Below, piece after piece: positions 23,983-30,140 of a stretch of DNA of 30,140 nt. Source of the stretch: Pseudomonadota bacterium. GTDB taxonomy: Bacteria; Pseudomonadota; Alphaproteobacteria; Caulobacterales; Caulobacteraceae. The notes beneath the pieces were generated by a model, which was not told the DNA's origin, searched no databases, and saw only the letters and a list, made by a program, of their open reading frames with translations. The position numbers and the translations under genes were made by a program. The first letter of the stretch is position 1. Each line of letters opens with the position of its first letter. The stretch covers positions 1 to 30,140 of the forward strand of contig JAEXKM010000294.1 of NCBI GenBank assembly GCA_023445705.1. Direction: 5' to 3'.

Positions 23983-24123
23983 CCTCCCCTCCGGGGGAGG
24001 TGGCGCGCGTAGCGCGACGGAGGGGGCCGCCGCAGGCGGTCTCACCTCTCGGATGTTGTCCTCCCCTGGGCGGGGAGGCCCCCTCGGTCAGCCATTTGGC
24101 TGACAGCTCCCCCTGTGGGGGAG
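23983..24123. repeat. Inverted pair of REP/BIME-like palindromic units between era and recO
   Basis: Unit 1 (about 23983-24027, plus) reads CTCCCC-TCC-GGGGGAG, then hairpin GCGCG-CGTAG-CGCG, then CGGAGGGGGCC. Unit 2 (about 24078-24123) is the same design in the opposite orientation: read on the minus strand, CTCCCCC-ACA-GGGGGAG, hairpin GTCAGCC-AAAT-GGCTGAC, then CGAGGGGGCC. A third stem CCTCCCC/GGGGAGG (about 24060-24077) lies between them. The arms differ in sequence while keeping pairing, as in REP-type elements. It is confined to the 174-base gap and touches neither gene. Confidence 0.75.
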
Positions 24124-24145
24124 CATCTATGAGAAGCCGTTCCTG

Positions 24146-24877
24146 ATGGAGTTCGAGGACGACGCCTTCGTGCTGTCGGCTCGGGCCCATGGCGAGACTG
24201 GCGCCATTGTAGAGCTTCTGACGGCCCGTCATGGCAAGTACGCCGCTCACGTGGCGGGCGGGGCCTCGCGCCGGATGAAGCCGTTCCTGCAGGCTGGCGC
24301 GCGCACCCTGGTGCGTTATCGCGCGCGGGTTTCGGACCAGTTGGGCTCAGCCAGCCTCGAACCGGTCGGGGAGGGGCCTGCGGCCCTGTTTGACGACCGA
24401 ACGGCGCTTGCCGGCCTGTCGGCTGCGGCGGCGGTGGCTGCGGCTGCGCTGCCCGAGCGGGAGCCCCATCCGGGCGTGTTCCTGGCCTTCGAGGCGCTGA
24501 CCGCCGTCCTGGAGCTTCCCGAAATCTGGCCGGCTGTCTTCGTCCGGTTCGAGGCCGGGCTGCTGCAGGAGCTCGGCTTTGGTCTGGATCTGTCCAAATG
24601 CGCGGCGACAGGCGCTGTCGACGACCTGATCTATGTCAGCCCCCGAACCGGCCGGGCGGTCAGCCGGCAGGCCGGGGAGCCCTACAAGGATCGGCTGCTG
24701 GCCTTGCCGCCGTTCATGCTCTCGGCCCAGACCGGCCTTGCGGCAGGCGACGTGAAGGCGGGCTTCGACCTTACTGCGCACTTCCTTGAGCTGTTCGTGT
24801 TCGGTCCGCTCAACAAGCCGCTGCCGCCGGCGCGGGTCTGGCTGATGGAGCGGCTGGCCGAGGGCGGGCGCTTCTAG
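24146..24877 (+). CDS. recO: DNA repair protein RecO
   Basis: Works with RecF and RecR to load RecA on SSB-coated single-stranded DNA. The 243-residue protein has the N-terminal OB-fold opening MEFEDDAFVLSARAHGETGA and ELLTARHGKYAAHVAGGASR, then KPFLQAGARTLVRYRAR, and the alphaproteobacterial helical C-terminal pattern LDLSKCAATGAVDDLIYVSP, with a cysteine where other RecO proteins carry zinc ligands; the full CxxC set is not seen. The ATG at 24146 is chosen because the earlier ATG at about 24129 is out of frame and stops at once. It lies 174 bases after era, separated by the repeat element. Confidence 0.94.
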   Translation: MEFEDDAFVLSARAHGETGAIVELLTARHGKYAAHVAGGASRRMKPFLQAGARTLVRYRARVSDQLGSASLEPVGEGPAALFDDRTALAGLSAAAAVAAAALPEREPHPGVFLAFEALTAVLELPEIWPAVFVRFEAGLLQELGFGLDLSKCAATGAVDDLIYVSPRTGRAVSRQAGEPYKDRLLALPPFMLSAQTGLAAGDVKAGFDLTAHFLELFVFGPLNKPLPPARVWLMERLAEGGRF

Positions 24878-24924
24878 GGCCGTCCGCAGATCCATCCGCC
24901 GCGGCGACTTCCGCTGCGTCGGGG

Positions 24925-24956
24925 GCTAGAACAGTTGTGAACGACGAGTCCGATTC
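24925..24956 (+). promoter_or_regulatory. Candidate parC promoter (-10 GCTAGAAC) with two GANTC sites
   Basis: GCTAGAAC (24925-24932) matches the Caulobacter housekeeping -10 consensus GCTANAWC at every position. The -35 is weak (TTCCGC at 24909-24914, 10 bases upstream). Two CcrM-type methylation sites, GAGTC (24946-24950) and GATTC (24952-24956), lie between the -10 and the start codon at 24963. This suggests parC has its own promoter, possibly sensitive to cell-cycle methylation. Confidence 0.5.
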
Positions 24957-24962
24957 GAAAGC

Positions 24963-27212
24963 ATGACCAAGCACACCCCCCCGCCCGGCGATGGCGACGG
25001 CGACCGCATCATCGACGAGCCGCTGACCGAGGCGCTATCCCGGCGCTATCTCGCCTATGCGCTCTCGACCATCACCGGCCGGGCGCTGCCGGACGTGCGC
25101 GATGGCATGAAGCCTGTGCACCGCCGGTTGATGTACGCGATGCGCCAGCTTCGGCTGGATCCGAACACCACCGCCAAGAAGTGCGCCCGCGTCGTCGGCG
25201 ACGTCATCGGTAAGTATCACCCCCACGGGGACGTGGCGGTCTACGAGGCCCTGGTCCGCCTGGCGCAGGACTTCGCCCAGCGCTACCCGCTGGTCGACGG
25301 CCAGGGGAACTTCGGCAACATCGACGGCGATAACGCCGCGGCCATGCGATACACCGAGTGCAAGCTCACGGTCGCAGCCCAACTCCTGCTCGATGGCATC
25401 GACGAGGACGCCGTTGACTTCCGCCCGACCTATGACGGCGAAGACGAGGAGCCGGTTGTCTTGCCGGCCGGTTTCCCCAATCTGCTGGCCAACGGGTCGA
25501 GCGGCATCGCCGTCGGTATGGCGACCTCGATCGCACCCCATAACGCCGGCGAACTGATCGACGCGTGCCTGGTGCTCCTGGAAGACCCTAACGCCGACAC
25601 TGCGCGGCTCATGGAGCACGTGCAGGGACCCGACTTCCCGACTGGCGGGGTCATTGTCGAGTCCCGCGAGAGCATGCTGGAGACCTACGCCACCGGCCGC
25701 GGCGGCGTGCGGGTGCGCGCCTTCTGGGAGAGGGAAGAGACCGGCCGCGGGACTTACCAGATCGTCGTCACCGAGATTCCGTATCAGGTGAAGAAAGCCG
25801 ATTTGGTCGAGCAACTGGCTGATCTGATCGAGACCAAGAAGGCGCCGTTGCTGGGCGACGTCCGCGACGAGAGCGCCGAGGACGTGCGCCTGGTGCTTGA
25901 GCCCAAGAACCGCAACGTCGAGCCCGAAGTGCTGATGGAGAGCCTCTTCAAGCTCTCGGCGCTTGAGAGCCGCTTTCCGGTGAACATGAACGTTCTGGAC
26001 GCCCGCGGCGCGCCGGGCGTCATGGGGCTGCGCCAGCTTCTGCAGTCGTTCCTGGATCACCGCCGCGAGGTGGTGGTGCGTCGGGCGCGCTTCCGCCTCG
26101 ACAAGATCGAGGCGCGTCTGCACATCCTGGACGGCTTGGTCATCGCCTTCCTGAACCTGGACGAGGTGATCCGCATCGTCCGCTATGAGGACGAGCCAAA
26201 GGCCCGGCTGATCGAGGCGTTCTCGCTTACCGACATCCAGGCCGACGCGATCCTGAACACCCGTCTGCGGCAACTCGCCAAGCTGGAGGAGATGGAGCTC
26301 CGGCGCGAGCATGCCGAACTGGCCGAGGAGCGCGACGGTCTGCTGAAGATGCTGGCCTCGGACAAGGCCCAGTGGAAGCTGGTCGGCGTCGGCCTGAAGG
26401 ACGTGAAGGCGATCCTGGGGCAAGACACCAATCTCGGCCGCCGCCGCTCGATCTTCGACACCGCGCCGGTGGTCGACGCCGATGCGGCGATCGAAGCGAT
26501 GATCGTTCGCGAGCCGATCACGGTCATCCTGTCCGAACGCGGCTGGATCCGCGCCGCCAAGGGCAAGATCGACGATCCCTCGGAACTGAAGTTCAAGGAA
26601 GGCGACAAGCTCGGCTTCATCGTTCCGGCGGAGACCACCGACAAGCTGCTGATCTTCGCTTCGGACGGCAGGTTTTTCACGCTTGGTTGCGACAAGCTGC
26701 CGGGTGCGCGTGGGCATGGCGAGCCGTTGCGGCTGATGCTCGACCTCGAGGACAAGGTCGATATCGTCGACATCTTCCCGCATAAGCCGGGGACCAAGCG
26801 GGTCATAGCCTCCAAGGAAGGCTATGGCTTCATCCTGCCCGAGGAGGAGGCGATCAGCTTCCGCCGGGCAGGCAAGCAGGTGTTGAACGCGGGCGCCAAG
26901 GGCGCGGCTTTCTGCCTGCCGATGACAGGCGACCACTTCGCGGTGATCGGCGACAACGGCAAGATCCTCATCTTCCCCCTGGCGGAGTTGCCGGAAATGC
27001 CGCGGGGCAAGGGCGTGAAGCTGCAGGCCTACCGCGAGGGCGGCCTGCGCGACGGCATGGTCTTCGCCGCCGAGGAGGGGGCGAACTGGATCGACACCGC
27101 CGGCCGCACACGCGTCTGGGGCGAGTGGCGCGAGTGGCTCGGGCGGCGTTCGGCCGCCGGCAAGCTGGCGCCGAAGGGGTTCCCCGCCAGCAAGCGATTC
27201 AAGCCTAAGTAG
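24963..27212 (+). CDS. parC: DNA topoisomerase IV subunit A
   Basis: The breakage-reunion subunit of topoisomerase IV, which unlinks daughter chromosomes with ParE. The 749-residue protein has DVRDGMKPVHRRLMYAM, the quinolone-region KYHPHGDVAVYEALVRLAQDF (84-104), catalytic Tyr130 in AAMRYTECKL, a coiled-coil arm (about 360-470) and a C-terminal beta-pinwheel. No GyrA box (QRRGGKG) is present, which together with the gene's length and context favours ParC over GyrA. Val91 occupies the position of E. coli ParC Ser80; Glu95 (E. coli Glu84) is kept. It lies 85 bases after recO. A 785-codon antisense frame over 25035-27392 is a shadow. Confidence 0.95.
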   Translation: MTKHTPPPGDGDGDRIIDEPLTEALSRRYLAYALSTITGRALPDVRDGMKPVHRRLMYAMRQLRLDPNTTAKKCARVVGDVIGKYHPHGDVAVYEALVRLAQDFAQRYPLVDGQGNFGNIDGDNAAAMRYTECKLTVAAQLLLDGIDEDAVDFRPTYDGEDEEPVVLPAGFPNLLANGSSGIAVGMATSIAPHNAGELIDACLVLLEDPNADTARLMEHVQGPDFPTGGVIVESRESMLETYATGRGGVRVRAFWEREETGRGTYQIVVTEIPYQVKKADLVEQLADLIETKKAPLLGDVRDESAEDVRLVLEPKNRNVEPEVLMESLFKLSALESRFPVNMNVLDARGAPGVMGLRQLLQSFLDHRREVVVRRARFRLDKIEARLHILDGLVIAFLNLDEVIRIVRYEDEPKARLIEAFSLTDIQADAILNTRLRQLAKLEEMELRREHAELAEERDGLLKMLASDKAQWKLVGVGLKDVKAILGQDTNLGRRRSIFDTAPVVDADAAIEAMIVREPITVILSERGWIRAAKGKIDDPSELKFKEGDKLGFIVPAETTDKLLIFASDGRFFTLGCDKLPGARGHGEPLRLMLDLEDKVDIVDIFPHKPGTKRVIASKEGYGFILPEEEAISFRRAGKQVLNAGAKGAAFCLPMTGDHFAVIGDNGKILIFPLAELPEMPRGKGVKLQAYREGGLRDGMVFAAEEGANWIDTAGRTRVWGEWREWLGRRSAAGKLAPKGFPASKRFKPK

Positions 27213-27276
27213 CGGCTTGCCCGACGAGAGGCGGCCGCTAAGCTTCCCCGAACAGTGATCTGGGAGGGGAAGAATC

Positions 27277-28611
27277 ATGACGCGTCGGCTGCACCTGTTC
27301 GCCAGCGCCTTTGCGGCGGCGTCCATCGCCTGGAGCGCGGCGCCTGTCGCCTTCGCCAAGGAGCCCGCCGCGGCGCTCGCCCCGGTCGCCAACCCCGAGG
27401 CGGTCGGCTTCGACAGCGCCCGGCTGTCGCGCCTGGATCAGGCGATGGCCAAGGCCGTGGCCGACGGCCGCGTCGCGGGCGTCCAGACCCTGCTGGCGCG
27501 CCACGGCAAGGTGGTGTCGTTCAGCAGCTACGGTGCGGCCAATCTGGAGGCCGGTAGGCCGCTCGAAGACGACGCCATCTTCCGGATCTATTCGATGACC
27601 AAGCCGGTCACGGGCGTGGCCATGATGATCCTCTTCGAAGAGGGCCGCTGGCGCCTGGACGACCCGATCACCCGCTATCTGCCCGAACTGAAGGACCTCA
27701 AGGTCTGGAAGGGAACGGACGCCAAGGGGCAGCCGATCCTGGAGCCGGTGAAGCGGCCTCCGACCATGCGCGAGCTGATGAGCCATACGGCCGGCTTCGG
27801 CTATGGCCTCAGCGACAAGCACCCCGTCGATGTCATGTTCCGTGACCAGCGGGTGCTGGGCTCGGCCAACCTGACCGAGATGACTCAGAAGGTCGCCGGC
27901 ATCCCGTTGATCTACGAGCCCGGCCAGCAGTGGAGCTATTCGGTCGCCGTCGACCTGCAGGGGGTCATCGTCGAGCGCCTGTCCGGCCAGACCTTGGGCC
28001 AGTTTTTCGAAAGCCGCATCTTCAGGCCGTTGAAGATGAACGATACGGCCTTTTTCGTGCCGCCGGAGAAGGCCGGGCGGCTGGCCTCGGCCTATATCGC
28101 CGATCCGAAGACCGGGAAGATCGCAGAGGCCAAGGAACTGTTCGGCTTTCCGGTCCAGGACTTCACCCAGAAGCCTGGCATGGAGTCAGGTGGGGGCGGC
28201 TTGGTGTCCACCACCCGCGACTACGCCCGCTTCGCGCAGATGATCATCAATGGCGGCGAACTGGATGGGGCCAGGATCCTGGCGCCGGCAACCGTCGAAC
28301 TGATGGGCACGAACGCCATTCCCGACGCCGCCCTGGTGTCTTCCAACGGGTCGGTCGGCACGCGCTTCAACGAGGCGACCGGCTTTGGTCTGGACTTCAT
28401 GGTGGTCAACGACCCGCGCAGGGCCGGGTCGCTGGAGGGCAAGGGCACGATGAGCTGGGGCGGTGCGGCTGGCACCTGGTTCTGGGCCGATCCCACCAAC
28501 GACGTCGTCTTTGTCGGCATGATCCAGCGGTTTGGCGGGACCGGGGGGCCGGACCTTGGCGAGCAGACGCGGACGCTGGTCTACCAGGCGCTGACCGCCC
28601 CGGAGAAGTAG
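27277..28611 (+). CDS. Secreted serine hydrolase of the beta-lactamase (class C/EstB) fold
   Basis: A 444-residue exported protein with a signal peptide (MTRRLHLFASAFAAASIAWS, cleavage near AFA-KE, residue 27). The nucleophile motif is SMTK (Ser106, Lys109). The second motif is Y-S-V (Tyr221) instead of Y-x-N, and the third reads WGG (MSWGGAAGTWFW) instead of KTG or HxG. These variants are typical of esterase/EstB-like and other non-lactamase members, so antibiotic resistance should not be assumed; the substrate is unknown. The ribosome site GGGAGGGGAAG is followed by ATG 27277, and part of it can pair with CTTCCCC upstream (27243-27249). It is convergent with the SDR gene, with four bases between stops. 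Confidence 0.92.
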   Translation: MTRRLHLFASAFAAASIAWSAAPVAFAKEPAAALAPVANPEAVGFDSARLSRLDQAMAKAVADGRVAGVQTLLARHGKVVSFSSYGAANLEAGRPLEDDAIFRIYSMTKPVTGVAMMILFEEGRWRLDDPITRYLPELKDLKVWKGTDAKGQPILEPVKRPPTMRELMSHTAGFGYGLSDKHPVDVMFRDQRVLGSANLTEMTQKVAGIPLIYEPGQQWSYSVAVDLQGVIVERLSGQTLGQFFESRIFRPLKMNDTAFFVPPEKAGRLASAYIADPKTGKIAEAKELFGFPVQDFTQKPGMESGGGGLVSTTRDYARFAQMIINGGELDGARILAPATVELMGTNAIPDAALVSSNGSVGTRFNEATGFGLDFMVVNDPRRAGSLEGKGTMSWGGAAGTWFWADPTNDVVFVGMIQRFGGTGGPDLGEQTRTLVYQALTAPEK

Positions 28612-28615
28612 GGGC

Positions 28616-29389
28616 CTACTTCGTCGTATAGCCGCCGTTGACCAGGATGGTCTGGCCGGTCATCCACCAGCCGTCCGACACCAGGAAACGGATGAACGGC
28701 ACGATGTCCTCGATGTCGGTCAGGCCGGTCTTCGAGAAGGCCGAGAGGGCTGCGGCGCCCTTGTGATAGGCGACGGCGTCCGCGCCTTCGGCGGGATAGA
28801 AGAACGACGTGTCCATCGGGCCGGGGCCGATTGCGGTGACGGAGATTCCGCGCTCGCCCAGCTCCTTGGCCGCGGCGCGGGTGAAGTGCTCTACCGGCGC
28901 CTTCATCCCGGCATAGGCGGCGTAGAACGGCGTGAAGGCTCCGAGCAGCGAGGTCACGAGGGTGCAGACCTTGCCGTTGTCCTTGAGCGTGCGGCCAGCC
29001 TCGCGGAGGAAGAAGAAGGCGGCCTTGGCGTTCACCGCGCTCATCTCGTCGAATTCGGCCTCGGTGATCTCGACCATCGGCTTCTTCAGCACCTTGCCGA
29101 CAGTGTTGATGGCGATGTCGGGTCGGCCGAAGGCAGCGGCCGCGTCGTCGAACAGCTTCTCCATCGCTCCGGCGGTGGTGAGGTCGGCTTGGAGAGCGAG
29201 GGCCTCCGCGCCCGCCGCGCGCACGGCCTGGACGGTGGCTTCGGCTTCGGCCGTTGTGGCGGTGCTGTTGTAGTGGATGGCCACCGCTCGTGCGCCGTGC
29301 GCGGCCAGGTCGCGGGCGAGCAGGCCGCCGAGGTTCTTGGCGCCGCCGGCGATGAGGACGGTTTTTCCTTTGATGTCGTGATTGGCCAT
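28616..29389 (-). CDS. Short-chain dehydrogenase/reductase
   Basis: A 257-residue NAD(P)-dependent oxidoreductase. The Rossmann nucleotide loop is LIAGGAKNLGG (12-22), a variant of TGxxxGxG; catalytic Ser147 (VTSLLGAF) and Tyr159-x3-Lys163 (YAGMK) are present, with IGPGPMDTSFF after them and the C-terminal VNGGYTTK. The usual NNAG reads INTVG here, an atypical form. The substrate is unknown. It is convergent with the serine hydrolase and divergent from a LysR regulator, the classic arrangement of a regulator and its target. The start ATG (29387-29389) has no strong Shine-Dalgarno. Confidence 0.93.
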   Translation of the reverse strand: MANHDIKGKTVLIAGGAKNLGGLLARDLAAHGARAVAIHYNSTATTAEAEATVQAVRAAGAEALALQADLTTAGAMEKLFDDAAAAFGRPDIAINTVGKVLKKPMVEITEAEFDEMSAVNAKAAFFFLREAGRTLKDNGKVCTLVTSLLGAFTPFYAAYAGMKAPVEHFTRAAAKELGERGISVTAIGPGPMDTSFFYPAEGADAVAYHKGAAALSAFSKTGLTDIEDIVPFIRFLVSDGWWMTGQTILVNGGYTTK

Positions 29390-29429
29390 GCGTCGGTCTG
29401 CTTACTGGACTGGAGCGACGTTACCGTGC

Positions 29430-29448
29430 GCATTTGATGGATAAATGC
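29430..29448. promoter_or_regulatory. Candidate LysR operator between SDR and LysR genes
   Basis: GCATTT (29430-29435) and AAATGC (29443-29448) form a perfect 6-base dyad around GATGGAT, containing a T-N11-A pattern (T29433, A29445) typical of LysR-type binding sites. It lies in the 105-base divergent spacer, 40 bases from the SDR start and 46 from the LysR start, where a regulator could act on both. Confidence 0.5.
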
Positions 29449-29494
29449 ACCGATTGTAACATCACTGGTCGGCATTCTTGGATAAAAGTCGGCC

Positions 29495-30140
29495 ATGGAC
29501 CGTATGGATCTCTACCGGGTGTTCACCCGGGTGGTGGAGTGCGCGAGCTTCACCCGTGCGGCCGACAGCCTCGGCCTGCCACGGTCGTCGGTGTCGGCGG
29601 CGGTGCAGATGCTGGAGACGCGGCTCGGCGCGCGCCTTCTGAACCGAACGACACGGCGCGTCTCGGTCACGGAGGACGGCGCAGTCTTCTACGAGCGTTG
29701 CGTGCGACTGCTGTCCGACATGGAGGAGGCCGAGGAACTGTTCCGCAATACGGGCGGTCGCCCGTCGGGCCGGCTGCGCGTGGACGTGCCCGGGCGGATT
29801 GGACGCCTGGTGATCGCGCCGGCCCTGCCGGAATTTCTTCAGGCGTATCCCGAGATCGAGATCGACCTGGGCATGACCGACCGCGCGGTCGACTTGGTGG
29901 AGGAGCGAGCCGACTGCGTGCTGCGGGTCGGGCCGCTGGGCGATTCCGGGCTGGTCGGGCGGCGTATCGGCGATTTGGAGCTGATCAATGTGGCGAGCCC
30001 GGCCTATCTGGCGCGCCACGGCGAGGTGCGCAGCCCGCAGGACCTGGGGGACCATCTGGCGGTCAACTACGCGTCACCGTCGAGCGGACGGGTGGAGCCA
30101 TGGGAATGGATGGAGGGCGAGGAGGTGCGCACCCGACCGA
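29495..30140 (+). CDS. LysR-family transcriptional regulator (cut by window end)
   Basis: The frame from the ATG at 29495 is open to the window end (215 full codons). The N-terminal winged helix-turn-helix is clear: MDLYRVFTRVVECASFTRAA, LPRSSVSAAVQMLETRLGAR, LLNRTTRRVSVTEDGAVFYE. The substrate-binding domain begins at SGRLRVDVPGRIGRLVIAPA and continues with EIEIDLGMTDRAVDLVEERA and LRVGPLGDSGLVGRRIG, the pattern of the CrgA/DmlR-like subgroup. An in-frame ATG nine bases later is an alternative start. Being divergent from the SDR gene, it probably controls that gene and itself. About 80-90 C-terminal residues are missing. Confidence 0.93.
   Translation, partial: MDRMDLYRVFTRVVECASFTRAADSLGLPRSSVSAAVQMLETRLGARLLNRTTRRVSVTEDGAVFYERCVRLLSDMEEAEELFRNTGGRPSGRLRVDVPGRIGRLVIAPALPEFLQAYPEIEIDLGMTDRAVDLVEERADCVLRVGPLGDSGLVGRRIGDLELINVASPAYLARHGEVRSPQDLGDHLAVNYASPSSGRVEPWEWMEGEEVRTRP

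Noticed and set aside
23983..24123. CRISPR or tandem repeat array between era and recO
   Set aside because: Only two units in opposite orientation, each an internal palindrome with no regular spacers; this is a REP-like element.
25035..27392. Minus-strand open frame of 785 codons opposite parC
   Set aside because: Longer than parC itself, but rich in H, Q, R, G and A without any domain, whereas the plus strand encodes a complete topoisomerase subunit.
27277..28611. Antibiotic-resistance beta-lactamase
   Set aside because: The SxxK motif is present but the second and third motifs (Y-S-V, WGG) are of the esterase-like type, so a resistance role is not supported.

Overview
This window is GC-rich DNA (roughly two thirds G+C by eye) from an alphaproteobacterium, most likely a member of the Caulobacteraceae (Caulobacter or Phenylobacterium type). 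The evidence is the gene order smpB, folK, rpoZ, rsh, pyrE, pdxJ, acpS, lepB, rnc, era, recO, parC, the TonB-dependent receptor type, a Caulobacter-like -10 box (GCTANAWC) in front of parC, paired GANTC sites, and frequent TTG and GTG starts. It is mainly a chromosomal housekeeping region. I found no phage, insertion sequence, CRISPR array, tRNA or rRNA.

Layout. 1-1565 (minus) is the 5' two thirds of a TonB-dependent outer-membrane receptor. 1918-2739 is an aldo/keto reductase, convergent with an orphan HWE-family PAS histidine kinase (2750-4690, minus), which lies downstream of a periplasmic lytic transglycosylase (4794-6947, minus). Divergent from the transglycosylase is a tightly packed run of dapA, smpB and a GNAT acetyltransferase (7074-9143). 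A minus-strand pair follows, a family 5 uracil-DNA glycosylase and a NYN/LabA protein. Divergent from it is folK, then a HAD phosphatase, rpoZ and the bifunctional (p)ppGpp synthetase/hydrolase rsh (10393-14369). After a strong convergent hairpin come a CBS-pair protein and a DUF378 membrane protein on the minus strand.

15214-15705 is a highly structured intergenic region with two related hairpins. It precedes a secreted D-aminoacylase-like amidohydrolase, which has lost the usual HxH metal motif and carries a likely one-base frameshift near its 3' end, and an amidase. Then come pyrE-pdxJ-acpS (stop/start overlaps), a convergent EamA transporter, and lepB-rnc-era (ATGA overlaps), separated from recO by an inverted pair of REP-like palindromes. 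parC follows under its own candidate promoter. The window closes with a secreted serine hydrolase of the beta-lactamase/EstB type, an SDR oxidoreductase, and a divergent LysR regulator cut by the window end.

How the genes fit together. The core genes serve translation quality control (smpB), lysine and peptidoglycan precursor synthesis and wall turnover (dapA, slt), folate, pyrimidine, B6 and acyl-carrier synthesis (folK, pyrE, pdxJ, acpS), stringent response and transcription (rsh, rpoZ), secretion (lepB), RNA processing and ribosome assembly (rnc, era), and DNA repair and decatenation (recO, udg, parC). I see no convincing novel multi-gene system. The best leads are the structured 15.2-15.7 kb intergenic region, a possible CTG start for rsh, the divergent active site and frameshift of the amidohydrolase, and the repeat inserted between era and recO.
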